From NCBI RefSeq assembly GCF_039543385.1, contig NZ_BAABJQ010000018.1, forward strand, positions 62,001 through 126,000: a stretch of DNA of 64,000 bases. Direction: 5' to 3'. A program made the position numbers and the translations under genes. Of the stretch, positions 32,035 through 40,437 are shown piece after piece (the first letter of the stretch is position 1; the number at the start of each line of letters is the position of its first letter). The notes beneath the pieces were generated by a model that saw only the letters and a program-made list of their open reading frames with translations, searched no databases and was not told where the DNA came from. The stretch is from Rugosimonospora acidiphila (lineage in GTDB: Bacteria > Actinomycetota > Actinomycetes > Mycobacteriales > Micromonosporaceae).

Positions 32035-32652
32035 ATGGATGAGGATGTTGGTGTCGGGCCGTGGACCGGGCCCTGGCCGGCGGAGCCCAGGTACGACCCG
32101 GCGCTGCTGACCGAGGGCGACCGGCGCAACGTGCTGGACCGGTACCGGTACTGGCGGCACGAGGCGATCGTCGAGGAGCTCGACGGCCGGCGGCACGAGT
32201 TCCACGTGGCCATCGAGAACTGGCAGCACGACTTCAACATCGGCACAGTGGTCCGGAACGCGAATGCCTTTCTCGCGGCCGAGGTGCATGTGGTCGGCCG
32301 GCGGCGCTGGAACCGGCGCGGCGCCATGGTGACCGACCGGTACCAGCACGTGCGTCACCACGAGACCATCACGCAGTTCGTCGGCTGGGCACGCGCGGCC
32401 GAGCTGCCGGTGATCGGCATCGACAACCTGCCCGGCGCCGTGCTGCTGGAGTCCAGCCCGTTGCCACGCCGGTGCGTGCTGCTGTTCGGCCAGGAGGGGC
32501 CGGGGCTGTCGCAGGAGGCCCGGGCGGCCTGCGACCGGGTGCTGTTCATCGCCCAGTACGGCTCCACCCGCTCGATCAACGCGGGCGTGGCCAGCGGCAT
32601 CGCGATGTACTCGTGGATCCGCCAGCATGCCGAACCGCCGCCGGAAGCTTGA
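32035..32652 (+). CDS. TrmH/SpoU-family RNA 2'-O-methyltransferase
   Basis: A 205-residue SPOUT methyltransferase. The three SpoU motifs are clear: NWQHDFNIGTVVRNANAF (motif 1), VLLFGQEGPGLS (motif 2) and YGSTRSINAGVASGIAMYSW (motif 3), which build the knotted SAM site. It lacks the N-terminal ribosomal-protein-like domain of some rRNA enzymes, so a tRNA or unspecified rRNA ribose is the likely target. ATG start. Followed 37 bases on by the DUF6758 gene. Confidence 0.9.
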   Translation: MDEDVGVGPWTGPWPAEPRYDPALLTEGDRRNVLDRYRYWRHEAIVEELDGRRHEFHVAIENWQHDFNIGTVVRNANAFLAAEVHVVGRRRWNRRGAMVTDRYQHVRHHETITQFVGWARAAELPVIGIDNLPGAVLLESSPLPRRCVLLFGQEGPGLSQEARAACDRVLFIAQYGSTRSINAGVASGIAMYSWIRQHAEPPPEA

Positions 32653-32689
32653 CTCACGGATCGTCCTGCGTGAGTGTGGAGTGATGGGC

Positions 32690-33334
32690 ATGGCGGTGAG
32701 TTGCCCGAGGTGCGGTGGCCCGATGCGGTCGCCGGGCCTGATGAGTTCCGACTGGCGCTGCGACGCCTGCGGGCCGATGCCGCCGCTGCACGTGGCCGAG
32801 CACATCGGCCCGCAGGTCGTCGAGGCCGCGGCCGCGCATGCCGGCGGGGTGCCGATCTGGTGCCCGTGGCCGCTGCCGTTGGGCTGGACGGTCACCGGCG
32901 TGGGCTGGGCCGGCGACGATCGCGGTGGCGCCGCCGCCACCGCCCTGGCCTGCACCGGACCGGGCCCGCTGGGCGGCCCGGCCGACGTGGTGCTGGTCGC
33001 CGAGGAGCCCGGCGTGGGCATGGGCAACCGGTTCGCCGGGCTGGCCGGACCCGACCCCGGGCCATACCTGGCCGACGCCCTGGATGACAACACCGCCGCG
33101 CACGCGAAGGTGAAGGCGGACGGCCGGCCGACTCCACTGTGGGCAGTCGGCGAGGCGGCGGACCGCAGCGCGTACGTGGGGGAGGCGCGTGGTCTCTGGC
33201 TGTACGCGGTCGCCTGGCCCGCCGACGCGGGCTATCTGTTCACCGACGATGTCGTCTTGCACGACCTGACCGAGTGGCTGCCGCCGGAGCTTGTTTACGG
33301 CGCGCCGTCGCCGTACTTGCGGGGGGCCGCGTGA
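32690..33334 (+). CDS. DUF6758 family protein with N-terminal zinc ribbon
   Basis: A 214-residue protein. The N-terminus AVSCPRCGGPMRSPG...WRCDACG supplies two CxxC pairs typical of a zinc ribbon; the rest (PIWCPWPLPLGWTVTGVGWAGD, DVVLVAEEPGVGMGNRFAGL, ADAGYLFTDDVVLHDLTEWLPPELVYG) is conserved in many actinobacteria under DUF6758. No function is known to me. The ATG at 32690 has GGAG 8 bases upstream; ATG and GTG codons 6 and 9 bases earlier are alternatives. Confidence 0.8.
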   Translation: MAVSCPRCGGPMRSPGLMSSDWRCDACGPMPPLHVAEHIGPQVVEAAAAHAGGVPIWCPWPLPLGWTVTGVGWAGDDRGGAAATALACTGPGPLGGPADVVLVAEEPGVGMGNRFAGLAGPDPGPYLADALDDNTAAHAKVKADGRPTPLWAVGEAADRSAYVGEARGLWLYAVAWPADAGYLFTDDVVLHDLTEWLPPELVYGAPSPYLRGAA

Positions 33335-33478
33335 CCAGCGCGTGAGCGTGCGACTGCAGATTGGCGCGACTCGTCAATCGGATGTGCGACGCAATAGATT
33401 CACCGCAAGAAGTGCAACTGATACCCTGAGTGCCAGCCCGGACATGGTGTACGGGTGCCGTGGGGAGGGATGGCCAAC

Positions 33479-33637
33479 ATGGTCAAGAAGGTCCTCACCT
33501 GGGGGCTGGTGGCGTTCTTAATTTTCTTCGTCGCCTACCGGCCGGAAAGCGCTGCGGCCGTGTTCCAGTCCCTGGGCAGCACGCTCGTTGACATCGCTAC
33601 TGGCTTCGGTAACTTCTTCTCTTCGCTCATAGCCTGA
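33479..33637 (+). CDS. Small single-pass membrane protein
   Basis: A 52-residue protein, MVKKVLTWGLVAFLIFFVAYRP, then a polar/amphipathic second half SLGSTLVDIATGFGNFFSSLIA. One membrane segment at residues 5-20. GGGAGGG lies 9 bases before the ATG; an ATG 9 bases upstream sits too close to it. It ends 4 bases before the PH-domain membrane protein gene, so the two are probably translated from the same mRNA. Confidence 0.75.
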   Translation: MVKKVLTWGLVAFLIFFVAYRPESAAAVFQSLGSTLVDIATGFGNFFSSLIA

Positions 33638-33641
33638 GTCC

Positions 33642-34421
33642 ATGTCACCCGACGACCCCGAACCACCCGACGACGAGTCACGTCGCCGCCGGCGTCCGGG
33701 CGACCAGGAACCCGAGTCGATCCAGCCATCCCGGCCGGAGACCGCGGGTGACTACGACGACGGCCCGGACACCGCCGAGTTCCTTCCGCCGGAGATTCCG
33801 GAGTCGGAGCTGGCGGGGCTGCGGATCCCGTCGCGCGGTGCCCCGGTGGGCCCGCGGACAGTGGTTCCGCTCGAGGAGGAGCCCAGCTCGCTGGTCTCCC
33901 GCTACCTGTTCCCCACGGAGAAGTTCCGTGGGGAATGGCGCAAGCACTGGATTCACCTGGTCAAGGAGTTCCTGATCGGGGCGATCGCCACCTTCGTCAT
34001 CGGCTGGGCCACCGGGTTCACGGCCAAGCACGACCAGAAGGTGATCGTCTCGTTCCTGCTCATCGTCTGGGTGGCAGTCATGGTCTACGTGTCATGGCGG
34101 ATCGCGGACTGGTACTTCGACAGGTTCATCCTGACCAACAAGCGAATCATGGTGGTCAACGGCATGGTCACCCGCACGGTGGGCATGATGCCGCTGACCC
34201 GCGTGACGGACATGAAATACCAGCAGTCCGCGCTCGGACGGATGCTCAACTACGGCACGTTCGTGGTCGAGTCGGCGGGCCAGGACCAGGCGTTGCGCAG
34301 GGTGCCCACCCTGCCCAACCCCAACGAGCTCTACCTGCGCATCGTCGAGGAGATGTACGAGCCCGAGGCCGTGGAGGCGCGGCTCGCGCAGGTGCCCGAC
34401 GATCCGGGTCCAGACGCCTGA
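33642..34421 (+). CDS. Membrane protein with bacterial PH (DUF304) domain
   Basis: A 259-residue protein: an acidic/Arg-rich disordered N-terminus (~75 residues), two membrane segments (EFLIGAIATFVIGWATGF and VIVSFLLIVWVAVMVYVSW) and a C-terminal bPH2 domain with the family signature FILTNKRIMVVNGMVTRTVGMMPLTRVTDM and YGTFVVESAGQDQAL. Such proteins are peripheral to the cytoplasmic face; the role is unknown. It follows a 52-residue membrane protein by 4 bases. Confidence 0.85.
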   Translation: MSPDDPEPPDDESRRRRRPGDQEPESIQPSRPETAGDYDDGPDTAEFLPPEIPESELAGLRIPSRGAPVGPRTVVPLEEEPSSLVSRYLFPTEKFRGEWRKHWIHLVKEFLIGAIATFVIGWATGFTAKHDQKVIVSFLLIVWVAVMVYVSWRIADWYFDRFILTNKRIMVVNGMVTRTVGMMPLTRVTDMKYQQSALGRMLNYGTFVVESAGQDQALRRVPTLPNPNELYLRIVEEMYEPEAVEARLAQVPDDPGPDA

Positions 34422-34597
34422 CAACGTTCGCGCCCCCATGGCGCGTCTTTAGAGACGTGACCTCGATCGCCTTGAACCCGGCCGCGAGGCCAGGCGCGCT
34501 GCGCTCTGCCCGTCGAGCCGTGACCGTTCCACCGGCGGGCACGCCGGCCGGCGAAGACGCGGCGCAGGCTCCCGCTTCCGGCGGACACACCGGCTCG

Positions 34598-35122
34598 GTG
34601 ACCCGGATCGACACCGAGTTCCGGGCCTTCGTGACCGAACGCTCGGCCGCGTTGCTGCGCACCGCTTACCTGCTCGCGGGGGACTGGGCGACGGCCGAGG
34701 ACCTGCTGCAGATCACGCTGACCAAGACGTACCTGGCCTGGCGCAGGCTGGGCGAGATCGAGGCGGTCGAGTCGTACACCAGGCGCGTGTTGGTCAACAC
34801 CGCCACCAGCTGGTGGCGGCGGCGCTGGCACGGTGAGCGACCGACCGAGGTACTGCCGGACCGGCCGGCGCCCGACCGGATCGACGAGCGGATCGAGCGC
34901 GACCGGCTCTGGCGGCACGTGACCACGTTGCCGGCCCGCCAGCGCGCCGTGCTCGTGCTGCGCTTCTACGAGGACATGTCGGAGGCGGACACCGCCCGGT
35001 TGCTGAACATTTCGATAGGCACCGTTAAGAGCCAGTGCGCCCGGGCGCTGGCCTCGCTGCGCAAGCGGCTGGCCGAGGACGGCATCGAGCCGGCCGCGGT
35101 ACCGGTGGGAGAAGGACCGTGA
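34598..35122 (+). CDS. ECF RNA polymerase sigma factor, SigE family
   Basis: A 174-residue sigma-70-type factor. Region 2 is FVTERSAALLRTAYLLAGDWATAEDLLQ...AWRRL; region 4 is LPARQRAVLVLRFYEDMSEADTARLLNISIGTVKSQCARALASLRK. It directs RNA polymerase to a specific promoter set. The start is uncertain: GTG codons at 34457, 34520 and 34598 are all in frame, none with a strong ribosome site; 34598 gives the usual family length. The stop overlaps the next start by 4 bases (gtga), and that gene encodes a membrane protein likely to control it. Confidence 0.9.
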   Translation: MTRIDTEFRAFVTERSAALLRTAYLLAGDWATAEDLLQITLTKTYLAWRRLGEIEAVESYTRRVLVNTATSWWRRRWHGERPTEVLPDRPAPDRIDERIERDRLWRHVTTLPARQRAVLVLRFYEDMSEADTARLLNISIGTVKSQCARALASLRKRLAEDGIEPAAVPVGEGP

Positions 35123-36261
35123 CCAACCTCGAAGAGGAGCTACGCGCGCTGTTCGCGGAGCGGGTCGGCTCGCTGCCGCCCGCCGGCGGCCCCGCGGAGC
35201 GCGTCATCGGCGCCGCCCGGCGACTGCGCCGGCGGCGGGAGCTGGCCGGGCTGGTCGGCGTCTTCGTCCTGGTGCTGGCCGGGGTCTCCTTCCAGGTGGT
35301 ACGCGGCCACGGCGCGCGGGTCACCACGATCGTCGTTCCGGCCGCGTCCGCGTACGTCGCCGCGACCCAGCCGGCGATCAAGCTCGACCTGCGCGTGGGC
35401 AACCAGCTGTGGACCTCCGACGGCAGGCGCCTGGCACTGACCGGGGTTGGGGCCGTGACCTGGGCGTACCGGGTGCCGGCCGGCTGGGTGTACGGCGGCG
35501 CGACGGGCACGCTCCGGCTGCTCACGCCGGACGGTCGACCGGTCGGCACACCGCTGCCGGCGGCCGCCGCGACCGTCTCGCCGGACGGCCAGGAGGTCGC
35601 CTCGGTCAGCGACGCGAACGGATCGCGGACCCTGATCGTCGGGCGGCTGGGGCTCGGCGGCGCCGACCCGGTGGCCAAGGCACAGCTCACCGACCACGCG
35701 GTACCGGTCGCCTTCGTCGGGGCCAGCGTCGTGCTGGGCCGGGCCGACGGCACGGGCCGGATCAGCGCGTACGGCTTCTGGGACCCGTCCGGGCCGGTCA
35801 GCCTCCGCTGGAACACCGGCATCGCCGATGTGTACGGCGGCTCCGGCAGCCGCCTGGTGGGCCTGGTCAAGGGCGCACCGAACAACCCCGACGGCTGCCT
35901 GAGCTACTTCGACCTCGACGGCACCGTCGGGCTGCGCCCGGCCGCGATCGGCGGCTGCGACCTCGGGCTGACCGTGGGGGCCGCCCAGGCGGCGGCCCGG
36001 TCACCGAGCGGGAAGTGGCTGGCCGACCAGACCGACTCCGGCCTGGCCTTCATCGACCTGGCCTCGGGGAACCCGGACCGGACCAGCGCCTACTGCCGCG
36101 TGCGCGGGCGGGGCGCCCCGGTCTGGGAGGACGACAGCGAGGTGCTGGTCCCGACCGACACCGGCCTGGTCCAGTGCGAGGCCGACGGGGTGGGTGAGCC
36201 GGTCATGATCAGCGGGCTACCCGCCGGTGACTGGAACCTCGTACCGGCGCTGGGCCGATGA
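35119..36261 (+). CDS. Membrane-anchored beta-propeller-like protein, probable partner of the ECF sigma factor
   Basis: A 380-residue protein with a short cytoplasmic region (NLEEELRALFAERVGSLPP), one membrane segment (about residues 41-60, LAGLVGVFVLVLAGVSFQVV) and an extracytoplasmic ~310-residue domain with WD40/TolB-like repeats (LWTSDGRRLALTGV, TVSPDGQEVASVSD, SPSGKWLADQTD). Genes like this follow SigE-family sigma genes in many actinobacteria and are assumed anti-sigma or sensor proteins; a zinc-binding anti-sigma motif is not visible. GTG start in a 4-base overlap with the sigma gene; its stop overlaps the PHP gene by ATGA. Confidence 0.75.
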   Translation: MTNLEEELRALFAERVGSLPPAGGPAERVIGAARRLRRRRELAGLVGVFVLVLAGVSFQVVRGHGARVTTIVVPAASAYVAATQPAIKLDLRVGNQLWTSDGRRLALTGVGAVTWAYRVPAGWVYGGATGTLRLLTPDGRPVGTPLPAAAATVSPDGQEVASVSDANGSRTLIVGRLGLGGADPVAKAQLTDHAVPVAFVGASVVLGRADGTGRISAYGFWDPSGPVSLRWNTGIADVYGGSGSRLVGLVKGAPNNPDGCLSYFDLDGTVGLRPAAIGGCDLGLTVGAAQAAARSPSGKWLADQTDSGLAFIDLASGNPDRTSAYCRVRGRGAPVWEDDSEVLVPTDTGLVQCEADGVGEPVMISGLPAGDWNLVPALGR

Positions 36262-37112
36262 CCCGGATCGACCTGCACGCGCACTCGACCGCGAGCGATG
36301 GGACGCTCACGCCGGCCGCGCTCGTCCGGGCCGCGGCCGACGCCGGGTTGGACGTGATCGCGCTCACCGACCATGACACGACGGGCGGCTGGGCCGAGGC
36401 CGTGGCCGCGCTGCCGGCCGGGCTGACCCTGGTCCGCGGCGCGGAGCTGTCCTGCCGCTGGAACGGCGTGCGGCCCGGGATCGCGCTGCATCTGCTGGCG
36501 TACCTGTTCGACCCGGAGGAGCCGGTTCTCGTCGCCGAGCTGGCCCAGGTGCGGGAGGGCCGGCGGGACCGCGCCCGGCGGATGGTCGACCTGATCCGGG
36601 CCGACGGCATCGAGCTGGACTGGGACGGGGTGCTCGCCGACGCGGCGGGCGGCACCATCGGCCGGCCGCACCTGGCCCGCGCGCTGGTCCGGCTCGGCCT
36701 GGTCGGCAGCGTGTCCGAGGCGTTCGGGCCGCGCTGGCTGGGCGAGCGGTACCGGCTGCCCAAGCCGGACCTGGACGTCTTCCGGGCGGTGTCGCTGGTG
36801 CGGGCGGCCGGCGGGGTACCCGTGCTGGCTCATCCGCAGGCGTCCGCGCGCGGCCGGATCGTGCCGGAATCGTTGATCGCCGAGCTGGCCGGGGCGGGCC
36901 TGTTCGGGCTGGAGGCCGAGCACGAGGACCACACGCCGGCACAGCGGGCGCGGGTCCGCGAGCTGGCCGACGAACTGGGGCTGGTCGCCACCGGCTCATC
37001 GGACTTCCACGGCGGCAACAAGACGGTGCTGCTGGGCGCCAACCTGACCGATCCGGAGGCGTACCAGAAGATCGTCACAGCCGCATGGGGGCGGCCGGCC
37101 ATCATCGGTTAG
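36258..37112 (+). CDS. PHP-domain phosphoesterase (nucleoside bisphosphatase/RNase AM-like)
   Basis: A 284-residue metal-dependent phosphoesterase. Metal ligands are in RIDLHAHSTASDGTL, IALTDHDTTGGWAEA, the Glu of RGAELSC, LAHPQ and GSSDFHG. This arrangement matches the YciV/TrpH group, which acts on 3',5'-nucleotide bisphosphates and short RNA 5' ends. It starts within the stop of the preceding gene (ATGA), so it is translated with the sigma-factor pair, although a functional link is not obvious. Followed 22 bases later by marC. Confidence 0.88.
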   Translation: MTRIDLHAHSTASDGTLTPAALVRAAADAGLDVIALTDHDTTGGWAEAVAALPAGLTLVRGAELSCRWNGVRPGIALHLLAYLFDPEEPVLVAELAQVREGRRDRARRMVDLIRADGIELDWDGVLADAAGGTIGRPHLARALVRLGLVGSVSEAFGPRWLGERYRLPKPDLDVFRAVSLVRAAGGVPVLAHPQASARGRIVPESLIAELAGAGLFGLEAEHEDHTPAQRARVRELADELGLVATGSSDFHGGNKTVLLGANLTDPEAYQKIVTAAWGRPAIIG

Positions 37113-37134
37113 GCCCGGCGTGTTAGGCAGGATC

Positions 37135-37752
37135 GTGAACACCAAACTGTTTGTCGAGGCGTTCGTGACCCTGCTGGTGATCGTCGACCCGCCGGGCATG
37201 GTACCGATCTTCCTGGGCCTCACCGGCGCGATGGCGCCGAGGGAGCGGAACCGGGCGGGCTGGCAGGCGGTCGCCCTGGCCGGCGGGGTGATCGTGGTGT
37301 TCGCCGTGGGGGGCCAGCAGATCCTCCGCTACCTCGGCATCGACCTGCCGGCCCTGCAGGGCGCGGGTGGGTTGCTGCTCGTGCTGGTCGCCCTGGAGCT
37401 GCTGACCGGAAAGCAGGGTGACCCGGATCCGGAGGCCACCACCAACGTCGCGCTGGTGCCCCTGGGTACCCCGTTGCTGGCCGGGCCAGGCGCGATCGTG
37501 GCGACCATGCTGTTCGTCCGCCGGGCGCACGGTGTCGCCGACTACCTCGCGATCGCCGTGGCGATCCTGCTGGCACTCATGATCGTCTGGGTGGTCCTGC
37601 GGTTCTCCGGGCTGGTCGTGAAGATCCTTCGGCCGTCCGGCATCGAGGTGTTGACCCGCATCGCGGGTCTGCTGCTGGCCGCGATCGCGGTCCAGCTCAT
37701 CGCGGAATCGGTGGAAGCGTTCGTCACCGGGTTCCTGCACTCACCGCACTAG
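37135..37752 (+). CDS. MarC family integral membrane protein
   Basis: A 205-residue protein with six membrane segments and the family signature FVTLLVIVDPPGMVPIFLGLT near the N-terminus, plus VPLGTPLLAGPGAIVATMLF in the middle. MarC proteins (UPF0056) have no proven transport function despite the name. GTG at 37135 gives the conserved MNTKLF start; a GTG 15 bases earlier is also possible. Confidence 0.88.
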   Translation: MNTKLFVEAFVTLLVIVDPPGMVPIFLGLTGAMAPRERNRAGWQAVALAGGVIVVFAVGGQQILRYLGIDLPALQGAGGLLLVLVALELLTGKQGDPDPEATTNVALVPLGTPLLAGPGAIVATMLFVRRAHGVADYLAIAVAILLALMIVWVVLRFSGLVVKILRPSGIEVLTRIAGLLLAAIAVQLIAESVEAFVTGFLHSPH

Positions 37753-37780
37753 ATCCGAGTGCCGTGAGCGGGCGGGCCCG

Positions 37781-37812
37781 AGCGATCAGTCGGTGCAGCG
37801 ATCAGTCGGTGC
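37781..37812. repeat. 16-bp perfect tandem duplication at a gene end
   Basis: agcgatcagtcggtgc is present twice in direct contact. The second copy contains the stop codon and last residues of the DUF6191 gene (minus strand), so the 3' end of that gene has been duplicated. Confidence 0.85.
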
Positions 37813-38170
37813 TCTGTGCCTTGGCGCGCAGCCGGCGGCGCCGGCGGCGTGAGCTCGGGCTCAGCCTGCTCCACCAGGTCTCCTGCCGGGGCTTGAAGAC
37901 CGTGCGGGTGATGGTCCGGCGGGTGGTCACCACGGCGGCGCCGTCCTCCTCGGCACCGTCCTTCGACCGCACCACCGCGACCCCGCGATCGAGGTCGATC
38001 CCGGCGCCGGCGGCCACATCGACCCGCTTGCGCTTGGACTCCTCGACGTGCTCGGTCTGCTTGTGCTTGGAAGGTCGGAAGAGCCCGTCGATCTCGGCGA
38101 GGCCCGCGGATACCGCCGACGTCGCGGCAGAATTCTCGTCACCGCCGCGCAGCCAGCGCATAAAACCCAT
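37802..38170 (-). CDS. DUF6191-like basic small protein
   Basis: A 122-residue protein. After MGFMRWLRGGDENSAATSA come the segment IDGLFRPSKHKQTEHVEESK and GIDLDRGVAVVRS, matching what I recall of DUF6191 (medium confidence), then a very basic C-terminus ending SSRRRRRRLRAKAQSTD. Function unknown; nucleic-acid binding is possible from charge. The ATG has GGGAG 6 bases upstream. Divergent from the RecB-like nuclease gene (start-to-start 84 bases). Confidence 0.65.
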   Translation of the reverse strand: MGFMRWLRGGDENSAATSAVSAGLAEIDGLFRPSKHKQTEHVEESKRKRVDVAAGAGIDLDRGVAVVRSKDGAEEDGAAVVTTRRTITRTVFKPRQETWWSRLSPSSRRRRRRLRAKAQSTD

Positions 38171-38253
38171 CGATATCTCCCAGACCTTCGCTTTTGGCGC
38201 GCGAGATCGCGCCGCACCAACCAGTGTCGCACCCGGATGGCAGGATCGGCCAT

Positions 38254-39135
38254 GTGCCTGACTCAACCATCAACCGGACACCAGGCCCACGACGCCCCGA
38301 ACCGGAGCAGCTCGGCTTCGACGGGATGCCGGAGCGGCTGTTCGTGTGCACCCCCAGCAAGCTGGCCGCGTACGAGGACTGCCCTCGGCGTTACCGCTAC
38401 TCCTACATCGACCGGCCGGCGCCGGCCAAGGGGCCGGCGTGGGCGCACAATTCGCTGGGCGCCAGCGTGCACACCGCGCTGCGCAGCTGGTATGCGCTGC
38501 CGCCCGGCAAGCGCCGCCCCGAGGGGCTGGCCTCGCTGCTGCGCGCCACCTGGGTCAGCGAGGGGTACCGCGACACCGATCAGGAGCGCGCCGCGTTCGC
38601 CCGGGCGCTGGCCTGGCTGGAGCGCTACGTCGACGGGCTCGACCCGCTCGACGAACCGGTCGGGGTGGAGCGCGTGGTGGCGACGAAGACCGCGACTCTG
38701 GCGCTGTCCGGACGGGTGGACCGGATCGATCGGCGCGGCGACGAGCTGGTGATCGTGGACTACAAGACCGGCCGGGCCGGGCTGTCCGAGGACGACGCGC
38801 GGGGTTCCCGGGCCCTGGCGCTGTACGCCTACGCCGCCGAGCGGGTGTTCCGCCGTCGCTGCCGCCGGGTCGAGCTGCACCACCTGCCGACCGAGACGGT
38901 CAGCGGCCACGATCACACCGAGGAGTCGCTGGCCAGGCATCTGCGCCGGGCGGAGGAGGCGGCCCGCGACATTCTGGCCGCCGAGCGCGCCGTGGCTGAC
39001 GGCGGCGATCCGGACCAGGCGTTCCCGACCCAGCCCGGGTCGCTGTGCTCCTGGTGCGATTACCGGCGCACCTGCCCGGCCGGCGAACAGGCGCCTACCC
39101 GGGAGCCGTGGGCGGGGGTGGCCCGGGACGAGTAG
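38254..39135 (+). CDS. RecB-family PD-(D/E)XK exonuclease with Fe-S cluster cysteines
   Basis: A 293-residue nuclease. The N-terminal CTPSKLAAYEDCPRRYRYSY and the C-terminal LCSWCDYRRTCP supply four cysteines in the spacing of Cas4/AddB-type 4Fe-4S nucleases. Catalytic residues are readable as His in ASVHTALR, Asp in GRVDRID and Asp/Lys in VIVDYKTGR. It resembles the single-domain actinobacterial RecB-like proteins (Rv2119 type), not Cas4 by context: no CRISPR array or cas gene is near. GTG start with AGGA 8 bases upstream. Confidence 0.88.
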   Translation: MPDSTINRTPGPRRPEPEQLGFDGMPERLFVCTPSKLAAYEDCPRRYRYSYIDRPAPAKGPAWAHNSLGASVHTALRSWYALPPGKRRPEGLASLLRATWVSEGYRDTDQERAAFARALAWLERYVDGLDPLDEPVGVERVVATKTATLALSGRVDRIDRRGDELVIVDYKTGRAGLSEDDARGSRALALYAYAAERVFRRRCRRVELHHLPTETVSGHDHTEESLARHLRRAEEAARDILAAERAVADGGDPDQAFPTQPGSLCSWCDYRRTCPAGEQAPTREPWAGVARDE

Positions 39136-39228
39136 GTCGGCTCGGGGGATTGCGGTACGGCGGCCCGGAGCGAGAAGATCCTCAAAACCCGAAAGTGACT
39201 CGCGTCACGTCGGACCCGAGGAGTCGCC

Positions 39229-40437
39229 GTGCCGATCGAGCAACGAGACCGCCGGGCCCGGCTCGGCGCGGCCGGCGCCTACTTCGTTCAGGGGCTCTGC
39301 TTCGCCGGCCTGGTCACCCGGGTGCCGGCCCTGCAGGATCACTTTCACTTCACCGACGGGCAGCTGACCCTGATCCTGCTGATCGTGCCCGTGGTGGCCG
39401 GGGTGGGCAGCGTACTGGCGGGCGTGCTGGCGCCCCGGATCGGTAGCTCGCCGGTGCTGCGGGTGGCCGGCCCGCTCGTGTGCGTCGCGATGACCGGCGC
39501 CGGCTTCGCGCCGGACCGGGCAGTGCTGTACCTGTCGGTCAGCGTGTTCGGGCTGGCTCTCGGCGCCGTCGACGCGACCGTGAACATGCAGGGCGTGGCG
39601 GTCCAGGAGCGGTACGGGCGCAGCATCCTGGTCTCCTTCCACGGCGTGTGGAGCATCGGCGGGATCCTCGGCTCGCTGGCCAACGCCGGTGCCGGGCGGC
39701 TGCACGTGCACCTCGGCCCGAACCTCGGCGTCATCGCGCTGGTCGGGCTGGTGTTCGCGATCCTCGCCGGCCCGCTGCAGTACCGGCGTGGCGAGGCGGC
39801 CGCGCTGGCCGTCGACCGGCCCGAGGACGCGCCGCCGCCCCGGATCCCGTGGACGCCGATAGTGCTGATCGGGCTCGCGGTCATGATGATGTACATCGCC
39901 GACTCGGCGACCTCGAACTGGAGCGCCAAGTACCTGCAGGACGCGCTGCGCGCCAGCAGCAGCGTGGCGCCGCTGGGCCTGGCCGGGTACCTGCTCTGCC
40001 AGATGCTGGGCCGGCTGGTCGCGGACTGGCCGGTGCGCAGGTTCGGGCCGGTGCTCCCGGTCGCCGCCGGCGCGCTGGTCGGCGCGGCCGGCATGGGGCT
40101 GGTGGCCGTGGCCCCGGCGCCGTGGCTCGCGATCGCCGGCTTCGCGATCGTCGGGCTCGGGCTGTGCGTGGTGGTGCCGCAGTCGTTCTCGGCGGCCGGC
40201 GCCCTGGACCCGACCGGCAGCGGGGTGGCGATCGCCCGGGTCAACCTGTTCAACTACGCCGGGTTCGTGGTGGGCGCCGGGCTGATCGGCGTGGTGAACC
40301 AGGCGGCCGGGCTGCGCTGGGCGTTCGCCGTACCGGCCCTGCTGTGCCTGGCGGTCATCGGGCTGGCGCCGTCGTTCCGGGTGGCCGCCCCGGGCACGGA
40401 CGCCGTGCGCCCTCCCGAGGAGGCACCGGTCAGCTGA
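39229..40437 (+). CDS. MFS transporter
   Basis: A 402-residue membrane protein with about 12 hydrophobic segments, FVQGLCFAGLVTRVPAL at the start, LILLIVPVVAGVGSVLAGVLAPRIG (motif A region) and a second half beginning VLIGLAVMMMYIADSATSNWSAKYLQ. The pattern is that of the YbjJ-like MFS subgroup. Substrate unknown. GTG start. Its stop overlaps the convergent MpaB gene by 8 bases. Confidence 0.86.
   Translation: MPIEQRDRRARLGAAGAYFVQGLCFAGLVTRVPALQDHFHFTDGQLTLILLIVPVVAGVGSVLAGVLAPRIGSSPVLRVAGPLVCVAMTGAGFAPDRAVLYLSVSVFGLALGAVDATVNMQGVAVQERYGRSILVSFHGVWSIGGILGSLANAGAGRLHVHLGPNLGVIALVGLVFAILAGPLQYRRGEAAALAVDRPEDAPPPRIPWTPIVLIGLAVMMMYIADSATSNWSAKYLQDALRASSSVAPLGLAGYLLCQMLGRLVADWPVRRFGPVLPVAAGALVGAAGMGLVAVAPAPWLAIAGFAIVGLGLCVVVPQSFSAAGALDPTGSGVAIARVNLFNYAGFVVGAGLIGVVNQAAGLRWAFAVPALLCLAVIGLAPSFRVAAPGTDAVRPPEEAPVS

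Noticed and set aside
38254..39135. Cas4 nuclease
   Set aside because: It has the RecB fold and Fe-S cysteines, but no CRISPR array or cas genes are present, and its length and context match housekeeping actinobacterial RecB-like proteins.
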